Of a stretch of 56,713 nt of DNA, positions 26,606-34,979 are shown in pieces. Origin of the DNA: Bacillus sp. RO1. GTDB lineage: Bacteria; Bacillota; Bacilli; Bacillales; Bacillaceae_I. Each line of letters begins with the position of its first letter. Positions within the stretch are counted from its first letter, which is position 1. A model generated the notes under the pieces. The model had not been told where the DNA came from, did not search any database, and was given only the letters and a program-made list of their open reading frames with translations. The translations under genes and the position numbers were made by a program. The stretch lies in contig NZ_JAAZWB010000064.1 of NCBI RefSeq assembly GCF_012524115.1, positions 1-56,713 on the forward strand, written 5' to 3'.

Positions 26606-26779
26606 ATGGCTGTACCTTTCAGAAGAACGTCTAAAACTGTAAAAAGAAAGCGTCGTACACACTTTAAACTACAAGTTCCTGGTATGGTAGAATGCCCAAG
26701 CTGCGGTGAACAGAAGTTATCACACCGTGTATGCCCGGCATGCGGTACTTACAAAGGGAAAGAAGTAGTAAATAAATAA
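26606..26779 (+). CDS. rpmF: 50S ribosomal protein L32
   Basis: A 57-residue zinc-binding ribosomal protein. The N terminus [20 protein letters not shown] is typical, and the zinc ribbon has all four cysteines (CPSCGEQ and CPACGTY), so this is the zinc-bearing form. AAGGAGGTGG precedes the inner ATG. It forms an operon with ylbN, 47 bases apart, and a terminator follows, then a tandem repeat array. Confidence 0.97.
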   Translation: MAVPFRRTSKTVKRKRRTHFKLQVPGMVECPSCGEQKLSHRVCPACGTYKGKEVVNK

Positions 26780-26781
26780 TG

Positions 26782-26818
26782 AAAAAAGCATGAGGCTTGC
26801 TGCCTTGTGCTTTTTTTA
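26782..26818 (+). terminator. Terminator after rpmF
   Basis: AAAAAGCA/TGCTTTTT outer stem with inner AGGC/GCCT, then T-run. Confidence 0.8.
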
Positions 26819-26836
26819 TGCACTGCAACTCTCTTT

Positions 26837-27140
26837 AAGCCCGAAACCCGCTGAAGAAACCGCAAACGGTAAGAGAGAAGCCGTCTCAAAGCCCGAAACT
26901 CGCTGAAGAAACTGCAAACGGTAAGAGAGAAGCCGTCTCAAAGCCCGAAACCTGTTGAAGAAACCGTAAACGGTAAGAGAGAAGCCGTCTCAAAGCCCGA
27001 AACCCGCTGAAGAAACCGCAAACGGTAAGAGAGAAGCCGTCTCAAAGCCCGAAACTCGTTCAATGAACCGCAAACGGTAAGAGAGAAGCCGTCTCAAAGC
27101 CCAAACTCGCCCGAGGAACCGCAAACGGTAAGAGAAACAT
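26837..27140. repeat. Tandem array, six units of 52 bp
   Basis: Units start at 26837, 26889, 26941, 26993, 27045 and 27097. Each begins AAGCCCGAAAC, has a variable block of about 16 bases (for example CCGCTGAAGAAACCGC) and ends with an invariant block built of AAACGGTAAGAGAG and AAGCCGTCTCA. The last unit decays at its end. The period is not a multiple of three and no ribosome binding site is present, so it is not coding. It fills the gap between rpmF and the crotonase gene. Confidence 0.95.
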
Positions 27141-27249
27141 TTTCAACACTCTCCTTCTATCAATACAATACGTCCACAAAATTCACCACAGTCCACCAAA
27201 AATAAGTTAAAATAAACACAATACTCCAAAAAAGGTGGTCCACAATATC

Positions 27250-28011
27250 ATGACAGAATCAAAAGTCCACACTCACATAGATGATGACCAATACTATTGG
27301 TTTACCATCAACCGCCCCGACAAACGAAATGCCATTGATTATGATGTAATGAACGAATTAATGTCTTCACTAAAGCAAGTAAGTGAAAACCCTGCCATCC
27401 GAGCTTTCATCATCACTGGCAGTGGGAATCAATCTTTTTGCTCCGGTGGAGACCTGTCCGTGTTTCATGCATTACATACAAAAGAAGAAGCCTATAGCAT
27501 GCTTTCTAAAATGGGGGGGATTTTATATGACCTCATGACGCTACCAGTTCCAACCGTTGCTTTAATTAATGGTACAGCAATAGGGGGAGGCTGCGAAATT
27601 GCATCTGCCTGTGATCAACGCTGGGCTTTGAATCATGCAAAACTTGGCTTTGTTCAAGGGAAACTCGGCATCACCACCGGTTGGGGAGGAGCGAGCATGT
27701 TGATGGAAAAGGTACCGCATGCTAGTGCAATCAAAATGCTCTCGTCAGCAAAAACGTATACCGCGAGTGAAGCAGTGGAGTTAGGGTTTATTCAGAAAGT
27801 GGTCCCATTCTTCGAGCCCCAGTCATTAAAAGAGGAAATCTCAGTCTCTTCCTCAGTGCTGAGAAGCTACAAAAAGATTTTTATCTCTAGGTGGGAACAG
27901 ACAGCATTAAAAGAAAGAATGCTAGCTGAGATAGAGCAATGTTCCGTCCTTTGGGAACAAGATGAACATCACGATGCCGTAAAAGCTTTTTTAGAAAGTA
28001 AGAAAAAATAG
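27250..28011 (+). CDS. Enoyl-CoA hydratase/isomerase family protein (crotonase)
   Basis: A 253-residue crotonase-fold protein. The oxyanion-hole motifs are visible: GSGNQSFCSGGDLSVF near residue 58 and GTAIGGGCEIASACDQRWA near 108. A GKLGITTGWGGASML stretch marks the region where one catalytic acid usually sits. Here glycine and threonine occupy parts of it, so hydratase chemistry is not certain; isomerase or thioesterase activity is possible. The ATG follows AAAGGTGG at some distance. The gene stands alone between the tandem array and ylbO and is absent from the B. subtilis order. Confidence 0.85.
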   Translation: MTESKVHTHIDDDQYYWFTINRPDKRNAIDYDVMNELMSSLKQVSENPAIRAFIITGSGNQSFCSGGDLSVFHALHTKEEAYSMLSKMGGILYDLMTLPVPTVALINGTAIGGGCEIASACDQRWALNHAKLGFVQGKLGITTGWGGASMLMEKVPHASAIKMLSSAKTYTASEAVELGFIQKVVPFFEPQSLKEEISVSSSVLRSYKKIFISRWEQTALKERMLAEIEQCSVLWEQDEHHDAVKAFLESKKK

Positions 28012-28099
28012 AATGAGGGCATTTTAGTCATCACGTAGTCTATCTTTTCTATTACACGCATATGTATAGGTAAAAAATGTGTGTAAGGGGGATAGCAAT

Positions 28100-28717
28100 A
28101 TGTCTACTGTTCGTCAAGATGCTTGGACTCAAGATGAAGATTTATTGTTGGCGGAAGTGGTTTTACGATATATAAGAGAAGGTGGAACCCAATTGACTGC
28201 GTTTGAGGAAGTGGGAAAAAAGCTTTCTCGGACATCTGCTGCTTGCGGTTTTAGGTGGAATTCATATGTGAGGAAACAATATGCAACAGGAATTGAACTG
28301 GCGAAGAAACAACGTAAAGAGCTAAAAAAAGAGCAAGCTGCTCCTCAACCTGTCACCTTTGAAAATGACTTTAGTGCAATAAATAATAAATTATATGCAG
28401 GTGATAACCTGACAATTTCAGCTGTGATTAGTTACTTAAACCATCTAGAGCAATTAGAAAATGAATATACCAAAATCAAAGAAGAGAATCAAAGCTTGAA
28501 AAAACAAGTGGAACAGCTAGAAGCTGATCTTAAACATATAGCAGAGGCTAAGCTGGAACTGGAATCATCGATGAATTTGGTAGAAGAAGATTACCGAGCT
28601 TTAATCGAAATTATGGAGCGCGCCAGGAAAATGGTTGTATTACAAGATGATGAAAAAAACAAAAAAGTTAAATTTCAAATGGATCGCAACGGAAATTTAG
28701 AGAGAGTGGAGAAATAG
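28100..28717 (+). CDS. ylbO: RsfA family transcriptional regulator (YlbO)
   Basis: A 205-residue regulator with an N-terminal Myb/SANT-like DNA-binding domain (about 5-60: QDAWTQDEDLLLAEVVLRYI, RTSAACGFRWNSYVRKQY) and a long coiled coil (about 115-180: LEQLENEYTKIKEENQSLKK). RsfA, its relative, fine-tunes SigF-dependent genes in the prespore; YlbO is linked to mother-cell regulation. AAGGGGGA precedes the inner ATG. A terminator follows. Confidence 0.9.
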   Translation: MSTVRQDAWTQDEDLLLAEVVLRYIREGGTQLTAFEEVGKKLSRTSAACGFRWNSYVRKQYATGIELAKKQRKELKKEQAAPQPVTFENDFSAINNKLYAGDNLTISAVISYLNHLEQLENEYTKIKEENQSLKKQVEQLEADLKHIAEAKLELESSMNLVEEDYRALIEIMERARKMVVLQDDEKNKKVKFQMDRNGNLERVEK

Positions 28718-28731
28718 CATCTACAAATCAA

Positions 28732-28757
28732 GACCATCCTATTCAAGGGTGGTTTTT
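28732..28757 (+). terminator. Terminator after ylbO
   Basis: ACCATCCT pairs imperfectly with AGGGTGGT, followed by T5. Confidence 0.7.
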
Positions 28758-28869
28758 CATGTTAATTAGTAATGATGATAGTAATTTAGATACATATTGA
28801 AATATTAGTTGTATAATGAAGAAGTAATGTATTGGAATGATCTGGATGGTTCTTGAAAGGAGAGATTTA

Positions 28870-29280
28870 GTGCCTGAGATTCAAACTGAGCATCCTATTC
28901 TTCTTTTTGATGGTGTATGTAATTTGTGTAATTCATTGGTGACTTTTGTAATTAAACGTGATCAAGAAGCAACCTTTAAATTTGCTTCCCTTCAGTCTGA
29001 AGTGGGACAAACCATTTTAAAGGAACACTCTCTGCCGTTGGACCATTTTGATAGCTTCTATTATGTTGAATCCAATAAATTATTTACGAAGTCGACAGCA
29101 GCTTTGAAAGTGGCAAAAGAATTAGATGGCTCGTGGAAGCTTTTCTATCCATTAATTATTATACCTAAGCCTTTAAGAGATTTAGTTTATTCCTATATTG
29201 CAAAAAATCGATATAGGTGGTTTGGAAAGAAAGACCAATGTATGTTGCCAAGTCCAGAAATGAAAAAAAGATTTTTATAG
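28870..29280 (+). CDS. DCC family thiol-disulfide oxidoreductase-like protein (DUF393)
   Basis: A 136-residue protein of the DUF393/YuxK type with the defining motif DGVCNLCNSLVTFVI near residues 15-30 (D-x-x-C-x-x-C), then KFASLQSEVGQTIL, SFYYVESNKLFTKSTAALKV and a C-terminal RYRWFGKKDQCMLPSPE. The two cysteines suggest thioredoxin-like redox activity. GTG is chosen as start because AAAGGAGA precedes it. It is followed 15 bases later by the next gene, so they likely form a two-gene unit. Confidence 0.87.
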   Translation: MPEIQTEHPILLFDGVCNLCNSLVTFVIKRDQEATFKFASLQSEVGQTILKEHSLPLDHFDSFYYVESNKLFTKSTAALKVAKELDGSWKLFYPLIIIPKPLRDLVYSYIAKNRYRWFGKKDQCMLPSPEMKKRFL

Positions 29281-29295
29281 GAGAGGAAGAGAATA

Positions 29296-29925
29296 ATGAG
29301 CACTAAAACACAACTGACGGGCTCGATATTTCTTTCAAAACTCATTACGCAATATGCATTTATCCATGAAAAGACAGTGGGGAAAACCGCCGGTGAATAT
29401 ATTCGCCAAATAGGACTGAGAACAGGCGAATGGATTGAGGACTTTTATGGCAAAAGAGATGATGATTGGTCTGTGAACAAATATGCAGAAGTGATTGTCG
29501 ATTTGAAAAACTCCATAGGTGGAGAATTCTATATCTCAACCATTACTCCAGAGTATGTAATAGTAAAAGCGAACCGTTGCCCTTTCGGCGAAATGGTAAG
29601 GGATGCTCCACACCTTTGTAATATGACGTCTAGTGTTTTTGGGGGAATTGCCTCAAGGAAGTTTGGATATGGGAAGGTTGATTTGAAGAAAAGAATAGCC
29701 GTTGGTGATCATGGCTGTGAAGTAGTCATCTATATTAAACCCAATGAACTTGTCAATGGTGATGTATATGAAAACCTGCCTCGAACACCAGAGAATGCAG
29801 ATCCTTTTCAGTGGGAAAGTGAGACGATTGTGCTTTTGAATGAGGAGCTGCGAAAAAGTGATGAACTTGTGGTCAAGCTGATCGACGAATTGGAAAGCTT
29901 GAAAAAACAGGTGGATAAAAAGTGA
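29296..29925 (+). CDS. Methanogen output domain 1-like protein
   Basis: A 209-residue soluble protein whose central region (NRCPFGEMVRDAPHLCNMTS, then VFGGIASRKFGYGKV) and later GDHGCEVVIYI resemble the methanogen output domain 1 / V4R-like ligand domain, often attached to sensors. Here it stands alone, without a kinase or DNA-binding domain. Three conserved cysteines could hold a metal or cofactor. A C-terminal coiled coil (about 175-209, LNEELRKSDELVVKLIDELE) suggests oligomerisation. Family call by pattern; partner unknown. Confidence 0.65.
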   Translation: MSTKTQLTGSIFLSKLITQYAFIHEKTVGKTAGEYIRQIGLRTGEWIEDFYGKRDDDWSVNKYAEVIVDLKNSIGGEFYISTITPEYVIVKANRCPFGEMVRDAPHLCNMTSSVFGGIASRKFGYGKVDLKKRIAVGDHGCEVVIYIKPNELVNGDVYENLPRTPENADPFQWESETIVLLNEELRKSDELVVKLIDELESLKKQVDKK

Positions 29926-29929
29926 AACC

Positions 29930-29970
29930 AAAAAAGGTAATTGCCAAAATTGAAGCAATTACCTTTTTTA
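29930..29970. terminator. Bidirectional terminator
   Basis: AGGTAATTGC pairs perfectly with GCAATTACCT, with A- and T-runs on both sides. It serves the gene before it and ylbP. Confidence 0.9.
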
Positions 29971-29973
29971 TTT

Positions 29974-30468
29974 TTAATCTGTAGTTTCCTCTTTAGTGGA
30001 GAGTCTTTCTTGTGCCTTAACTCCTTCTGGATACCACACAAGCGGGTTTTCCCCTAAATCACGCTCCACATCATAATGTACAGAGGTGAAGCCCATACGA
30101 TTCCAAAAGTCGGCCGATTTGACACGAGGGTTCGTTTTAATTGGAAGCCCAAATCCTTTCGCGAAATCAACTAGTTCTTTTCCAAAGCCTTTGCGCTGGT
30201 AGTTAGATAATACTTCTAGTTTCCATAACTCTAAATAGTCTTGGCGAGGTTCGAAATATTTATCAAGTTCTTTAGAAACACGGTAAAGGCTCATTCTTGC
30301 CACAAGTTTTTCACCATAATAAATTCCATAGAATGGTGATTCGCTGTCATTCTCGATAATGTTATCTTGAAGGTCTTCTAACATAGATAGTTCCTGTATG
30401 CCGTATTCCCTGAACTGTTTGAACTCTTCCAATGTTTTATAGTTAATTGATAGTTTTTTTACAGTCAT
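29974..30468 (-). CDS. ylbP: GNAT family N-acetyltransferase YlbP
   Basis: A 164-residue GNAT protein. The acetyl-CoA binding loop is in KLEVLSNYQRKGFGKELVDFA near residues 85-105 (pattern YQRKGFGKEL), preceded by a strand pattern FYGIYYGEKLVARMSLYRV. The C terminus has SADFWNRMGFTSVHYD, usual for the family. Substrate unknown. It lies upstream of and divergent from the carboxylase operon, with 218 bases between. Confidence 0.9.
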   Translation of the reverse strand: MTVKKLSINYKTLEEFKQFREYGIQELSMLEDLQDNIIENDSESPFYGIYYGEKLVARMSLYRVSKELDKYFEPRQDYLELWKLEVLSNYQRKGFGKELVDFAKGFGLPIKTNPRVKSADFWNRMGFTSVHYDVERDLGENPLVWYPEGVKAQERLSTKEETTD

Positions 30469-30586
30469 TTACATTTCCCCCTTGAATATCTCTAATTGAA
30501 GCGCCTACCACTATACATATTAGGCAGAATGGTTTATTTTAATATTAATTATATAACAAAAAAACAAAAAATTCTGCAATAATTTT

Positions 30587-30600
30587 AGAAAGCGCTTGCA
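30587..30600. promoter_or_regulatory. cre-like site upstream of the carboxylase operon
   Basis: AGAAAGCGCTTGCA differs from the consensus TGWNANCGNTNWCA at two places and keeps the central CG and near-dyad symmetry. It lies 87 bases before the biotin carboxylase start. CcpA control would fit an acyl-CoA catabolic or anaplerotic operon; this is inference. Confidence 0.5.
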
Positions 30601-30686
30601 ATTAAAGAAGGAAATCCAGGAATTATGTAGAAATAGTAGTTTGTTAGGGGTTTAAATTGCAAGTTCTTTAGAAAGGGGATAACTCC

Positions 30687-32030
30687 ATGCAAAAAATACT
30701 GATTGCTAATCGAGGAGAAATTGCAGAAAGAATCATACGAACATGTCAGCGATTAGGGGTAGAAACAGTTGCTATATATTCAGATGCTGATAAAGATTTG
30801 CCTTATGTTCAGCAAGCGACAGTAGCAAGACATGTAGGTGAGGCCCCGCCTCAAAAATCATATTTAAACGTTGAACGGATTTTGGAAATCGCTAAGGAAG
30901 AAAAGGTAGATGGAGTCCACCCAGGCTACGGTTTTTTATCGGAGAATGGAGAGTTTGCACAAGCGCTTCATGATGCAGGACTGACATTTATCGGTCCAAA
31001 TGTAGATGTCATTAAGTTAATGGGAGATAAATTATCTTCCCGCAGAGCGATGATTCAAGCTGGAGTTCCAGTTGTTCCTGGCTCTGAGCAGCCAGTTGAA
31101 TCATTAGAGGAAGCGCTGGTTCTTGCAGAGAAAATCGGTTTCCCTGTTATGTTAAAAGCTAGTGGAGGAGGCGGTGGAATTGGTATGCACCGCTGTGAAA
31201 ACAAACAGGATATCGAGAACACTTTCGAACAGACCAAGAAACGAGCGAAAGCTTATTTCAAGAATGAGGATATGTTTATTGAAAAATACGTGGGTAATGC
31301 CAAGCATATAGAGGTGCAAATCTTCGGAGATGCACATGGAAATGTCGTACATATGTTTGAAAGGAACTGCTCTGTTCAAAGACGGAATCAAAAGGTTATT
31401 GAAGAAGCGCAGAGTCCGGCAATGAGCGAAGAGACTCGAATGAAAATTTGTGAAGCTGCTGTCCTGGCTGCCAAAGAAGTAGGTTACAAGAATGCCGGTA
31501 CTGTTGAGTTCATCATGGACGAAGAGGAGAATTTTTATTTCCTTGAAATGAATACAAGACTGCAAGTTGAACACCCGATTACGGAGTGCATCACTGGCCT
31601 TGATCTTGTAGAATGGCAACTTCATGTGGCAGCTGGCGAAGAGCTGCCGTTGCAACAGAAGGAAATCACAAGCACTGGACACGCGATAGAATTTCGTCTG
31701 TATGCAGAAGATCCAGTGAAATTCTTTCCTTCACCTGGGCTCATCACAAAATGGCACCTTCCTATGGAAGCGGGAGTCAGAGTGGACAGCGGTTATGGCC
31801 CAGATCTAAAAGTAACACCATTTTATGACCCAATGATTGCAAAAATTATCGTTTCCGGTGAGACGAGAGAAGCGACAATTGAAAGGGCGAAGGAGTATTT
31901 AACGGCAGCTTCAGTTGAAGGAATAAAAACGAATCTTCCATTTTTGATTCGCGCTCTGGAGACAGATGATTTTGTCTCAGGTCACTATCATACTGGTTTC
32001 ATTCAGTCGATGAACCCAATTACTACTTAA
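30687..32030 (+). CDS. Biotin carboxylase subunit of an acyl-CoA carboxylase
   Basis: ATP-dependent carboxylation of the biotin on the carrier protein. The 447 residues show the biotin carboxylase N-domain (MQKILIANRGEIAERIIRTC), ATP-grasp with the glycine loop KASGGGGGIGMHRC near 157, EKYVGNAKHIEVQIFGD, ERNCSVQRRNQKVIEEAQS and EMNTRLQVEHPITE. AAAGGGGATAA precedes the ATG. It leads an operon with a 70-residue biotin carrier and a carboxyltransferase. It is more like the YngH type of B. subtilis than the fatty-acid AccC, which normally lies elsewhere beside accB. Confidence 0.92.
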   Translation: MQKILIANRGEIAERIIRTCQRLGVETVAIYSDADKDLPYVQQATVARHVGEAPPQKSYLNVERILEIAKEEKVDGVHPGYGFLSENGEFAQALHDAGLTFIGPNVDVIKLMGDKLSSRRAMIQAGVPVVPGSEQPVESLEEALVLAEKIGFPVMLKASGGGGGIGMHRCENKQDIENTFEQTKKRAKAYFKNEDMFIEKYVGNAKHIEVQIFGDAHGNVVHMFERNCSVQRRNQKVIEEAQSPAMSEETRMKICEAAVLAAKEVGYKNAGTVEFIMDEEENFYFLEMNTRLQVEHPITECITGLDLVEWQLHVAAGEELPLQQKEITSTGHAIEFRLYAEDPVKFFPSPGLITKWHLPMEAGVRVDSGYGPDLKVTPFYDPMIAKIIVSGETREATIERAKEYLTAASVEGIKTNLPFLIRALETDDFVSGHYHTGFIQSMNPITT

Positions 32031-32064
32031 ATTTATTACAACATGAGATCAGGAGGAAATTACA

Positions 32065-32277
32065 ATGAAAAAAGTTGAAGCGGCAATGGCAGGTACAGTT
32101 TGGAAAGTGTTAGTGGAAGTTGGCGATGAAGTAACAGCTGGTCAAACTGTTATTATTTTAGAGTCCATGAAAATGGAGATTCCAGTGGAAGTAATGATGA
32201 ACGGAAAAGTGGCGAGCATTTCTACTGCAGAAGGAGAATTCGTAAATGATGGAGATGTGCTGCTGGAATTGGAATAG
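32065..32277 (+). CDS. Biotin carrier protein of the acyl-CoA carboxylase
   Basis: A 70-residue biotinyl domain with the attachment motif ILESMKMEIPVEV (modified lysine at residue 35; SMKM instead of AMKM). It has an N-terminal KKVEAAMAGTVWKVLVEVGD and a C-terminal EFVNDGDVLLELE, so it is a bare domain like YngHB of B. subtilis rather than a full AccB with a linker. AGGAGGAAA precedes the start. It is placed between the two enzyme subunits. Confidence 0.93.
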   Translation: MKKVEAAMAGTVWKVLVEVGDEVTAGQTVIILESMKMEIPVEVMMNGKVASISTAEGEFVNDGDVLLELE

Positions 32278-32313
32278 TATTTTACAACGTTGAGAAGAAA
32301 GCGGGGGAATAAG

Positions 32314-33858
32314 ATGATAAAAACCACCACTGATTTAGAACAAGAGTTTCAAGAAACGGTAGAAACAATCAAGAGCGGCGGAAGTGAGAAATATCACGAG
32401 AAATTAAAAGAACAAAACAAGCTATTTGTTCGTGACCGCCTTGCTCTTCTATTTGACAACGGACAATACGAGGAGGATGGGCTTTTTGCCAATAATAAAG
32501 CAAAAGGTCTTCCGGCTGATGGTGTTGTAACTGCCATTGGGAAAATAAATGGTCAGACAGTGTGTGTGATGGCAAATGACTCTACTGTAAAAGCAGGCTC
32601 ATGGGGAGCAAGAACGGTAGAAAAAATCATTAGAATTCAAGAAACTGCCGAAAAATTAATGGTTCCGATTCTTTATCTTGTTGACTCTGCAGGAGCGAGA
32701 ATTACAGACCAATTAGATATGTTCCCAAATAGACGTGGAGCTGGGAAAATCTTTTATAACCAAGTGAAGCTTTCTGGAATGGTACCTCAAATTTGTCTGT
32801 TATTCGGTCCATCTGCTGCTGGAGGTGCCTATATCCCGGCTTTCTGTGACATTGTTGTGATGGTAGACGGAAATGCATCCATGTATTTAGGATCACCACG
32901 GATGGCGGAAAAGGTAATTGGGGAGAAGGTTACATTAGAGGAAATGGGTGGAGCAAGAATGCATTGCTCTGTCAGTGGTTGTGGAGATGTCCTAGCTGCT
33001 ACTGAAGAAGAAGCTATTCATCAAGCCCGAAAGTACCTTGAATATTTTCCTGGTAGTTACCAAGAGAAGACAAAAGAAGTGGATCCTGTCAGCCCAAAAG
33101 AAGGAAGAACGCTGACAGATATCATCCCTGTAAATCAAAACGCGCCATTTAATATGTATGAAGCGATAGATCAGTTGATTGATGCAAACAGTTTCTTTGA
33201 AATAAAGAAATTATTCGCGCCAGAATTAATAACCGGTTTCGCCCGGATGGATGGAAAGGTTGTCGGGATTATCGCGAACCAGCCAAAAGTGAAGGGTGGA
33301 GTACTTTTTGTAGATTCTGCAGACAAAGGTGCGAAATTCATTCAACTTTGTGATGCATACCACATTCCTTTACTGTTCCTTGCAGATGTTCCAGGCTTCA
33401 TGATTGGCACAAAAGTGGAACGAGCAGGTATTATCCGCCACGGAGCAAAACTCATTGCAGCGATGAGTTCCGCCACGGTTCCAAAAATTTCTGTTGTGGT
33501 AAGAAAAGCTTATGGGGCTGGACTTTATGCGATGGCAGGTCCAGCATTTGAACCGGATTGCTGCATTGCACTTCCGACTGCACAAATAGCAGTAATGGGA
33601 CCTGAAGCGGCGGTCAATGCGGTATACTCCAACAAAATTAATGAAATTGAAGATCCAAAGGAAAGAATTGCTTTTGTGCAAGAAAAACACCAGGAATATA
33701 AGGAGCATATCGATATTTATAAATTAGCTTCGGAAATGATTGTAGATGATATTGTACCTGCAAAAGATTTGCGAAATGTATTGATTAGCCGCTTCCATTA
33801 TTACTCTAGCAAGCAAATGACATTTAGTCATCGTAAACACCCGGTTTATCCGGTGTAA
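32314..33858 (+). CDS. Carboxyltransferase subunit, acyl-CoA carboxylase (PccB-like)
   Basis: Transfers the carboxyl group from biotin to an acyl-CoA. The 514 residues form two crotonase-like halves: N-terminal half with VDSAGARITDQLDMFPNRRG, LLFGPSAAGGAYIPAFCD and EEMGGARMHCSVSGCGD; C-terminal half with FLADVPGFMIGTKVERAGII and RKAYGAGLYAMAGPAFEPDC. Length and motifs match propionyl-CoA or methylcrotonyl-CoA carboxyltransferases rather than AccA/AccD. The inner ATG follows GCGGGGGA. Acyl substrate not determinable by eye. Confidence 0.92.
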   Translation: MIKTTTDLEQEFQETVETIKSGGSEKYHEKLKEQNKLFVRDRLALLFDNGQYEEDGLFANNKAKGLPADGVVTAIGKINGQTVCVMANDSTVKAGSWGARTVEKIIRIQETAEKLMVPILYLVDSAGARITDQLDMFPNRRGAGKIFYNQVKLSGMVPQICLLFGPSAAGGAYIPAFCDIVVMVDGNASMYLGSPRMAEKVIGEKVTLEEMGGARMHCSVSGCGDVLAATEEEAIHQARKYLEYFPGSYQEKTKEVDPVSPKEGRTLTDIIPVNQNAPFNMYEAIDQLIDANSFFEIKKLFAPELITGFARMDGKVVGIIANQPKVKGGVLFVDSADKGAKFIQLCDAYHIPLLFLADVPGFMIGTKVERAGIIRHGAKLIAAMSSATVPKISVVVRKAYGAGLYAMAGPAFEPDCCIALPTAQIAVMGPEAAVNAVYSNKINEIEDPKERIAFVQEKHQEYKEHIDIYKLASEMIVDDIVPAKDLRNVLISRFHYYSSKQMTFSHRKHPVYPV

Positions 33859-33861
33859 AAA

Positions 33862-33898
33862 ATGTCCAGTGCCCATTTATGGCACTGGATATTTTTTA
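33862..33898 (+). terminator. Terminator of the carboxylase operon
   Basis: TCCAGTGCC pairs perfectly with GGCACTGGA, then a T-run. Confidence 0.88.
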
Positions 33899-33987
33899 TG
33901 TGCAATACCTGCAGGGGAAAAGAACAGTACAACCTATAACGATAAATTGGTACAATAGTAGAAAATAGGACTAAAGAAGGGGATACG

Positions 33988-34905
33988 ATGAATATTGGAA
34001 TCATTGGTGGAGGTGCTGTCGGCCTTCTATATGCCTCCCAGTTATCAAAACAATTTGCTGTCTCTCTATATGTTAAGCGGCAAGAACAACAACAACTACT
34101 AAAAGAACAAGGGATAACTGTCCTGCACAGTGAAAATTGGAAAGAAACAAGAAAAGTTGGAGTCATGGAGTGGGATAACGATGTTCCTTTAAAGGACGAC
34201 TTAATCATTGTTGCAACAAAGCAATATGGCCTAACCGCCATCCTCCCTGTCCTAAAAATGTGCTCGAGAGAACAATCGATCCTTTTTCTCCAAAATGGAA
34301 TGTCACATGTTGATTTGCTCGAACAGCTCTCGAAACCTCAAATTTTATTAGGGGTAGTAGAGCATGGTGTAAAGAAAATCAATGATTGCACCGTAATGTG
34401 GACAGGAAAAGGACGTACGAAAATAGCAGGTTATCCTTTGACAAGCAAAGACCGGCAAGCAGCTATTTTCATAAATAGTTGGATGGATTCTTTAGGTGTG
34501 GATTTCCCACTTAAAGTGTGCAAGGATTATTACGGAATGATGATTGAAAAATTGCTTGTTAATGCTATCATCAACCCGTTGACGGCTATTTTTGATGTTC
34601 GTAATGGGGACCTGTTATCAAACCAATATTATCAAAACTGCATGAAGCGTTTATATAATGAGATGGATTTTTTGGTTGAAACAGATAATAGGGAGCATAT
34701 GTGGAATCATATCTACTCCATTTGCGAGAAAACTGCGGAAAACTCCTCTTCTATGAAACGGGATATAAATGCAGGGAGAGAAACCGAAGTCGATGCAATC
34801 TTGGGATATATGATAAATTTGGCTGAAAAACAAGGAAAATCAGTTCCGCTAACAGAATTTATTTATGAAGCAGTTAAAGGGCTTCAAAACGATGCAAGCT
34901 GTTAA
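33988..34905 (+). CDS. panE: 2-dehydropantoate 2-reductase (YlbQ)
   Basis: NADPH-dependent reduction of ketopantoate to pantoate in coenzyme A synthesis. The 305 residues start with the dinucleotide motif MNIGIIGGGAVGLLYASQL. They continue with LIIVATKQYGL, LFLQNGMSHVDLL and GVVEHGVKKI, then the C-terminal catalytic region with KLLVNAIINPLTAIFDVRNG (lysine and asparagine) and SSMKRDINAGRETEVDAILG, all usual for KPR. GAAGGGGATACG precedes the ATG. It is followed by a DUF3397 gene and bshC, the usual neighbours in Bacillus. Confidence 0.93.
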   Translation: MNIGIIGGGAVGLLYASQLSKQFAVSLYVKRQEQQQLLKEQGITVLHSENWKETRKVGVMEWDNDVPLKDDLIIVATKQYGLTAILPVLKMCSREQSILFLQNGMSHVDLLEQLSKPQILLGVVEHGVKKINDCTVMWTGKGRTKIAGYPLTSKDRQAAIFINSWMDSLGVDFPLKVCKDYYGMMIEKLLVNAIINPLTAIFDVRNGDLLSNQYYQNCMKRLYNEMDFLVETDNREHMWNHIYSICEKTAENSSSMKRDINAGRETEVDAILGYMINLAEKQGKSVPLTEFIYEAVKGLQNDASC

Positions 34906-34979
34906 TACCTCTTATGCTAGTTCATCCTGCTTGTAAATTACAAAAAATAATCAAGTAAGTGAAAAGAGGTATGTTAAAA

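Noticed and set aside
26837-27140. CRISPR array
   Set aside because: Units are near-identical over the whole 52 bases without unique spacers, and no cas genes are present.
31152-31682. Minus-strand 176-residue frame inside the biotin carboxylase gene
   Set aside because: Shadow of a strongly conserved gene; no ribosome binding site.
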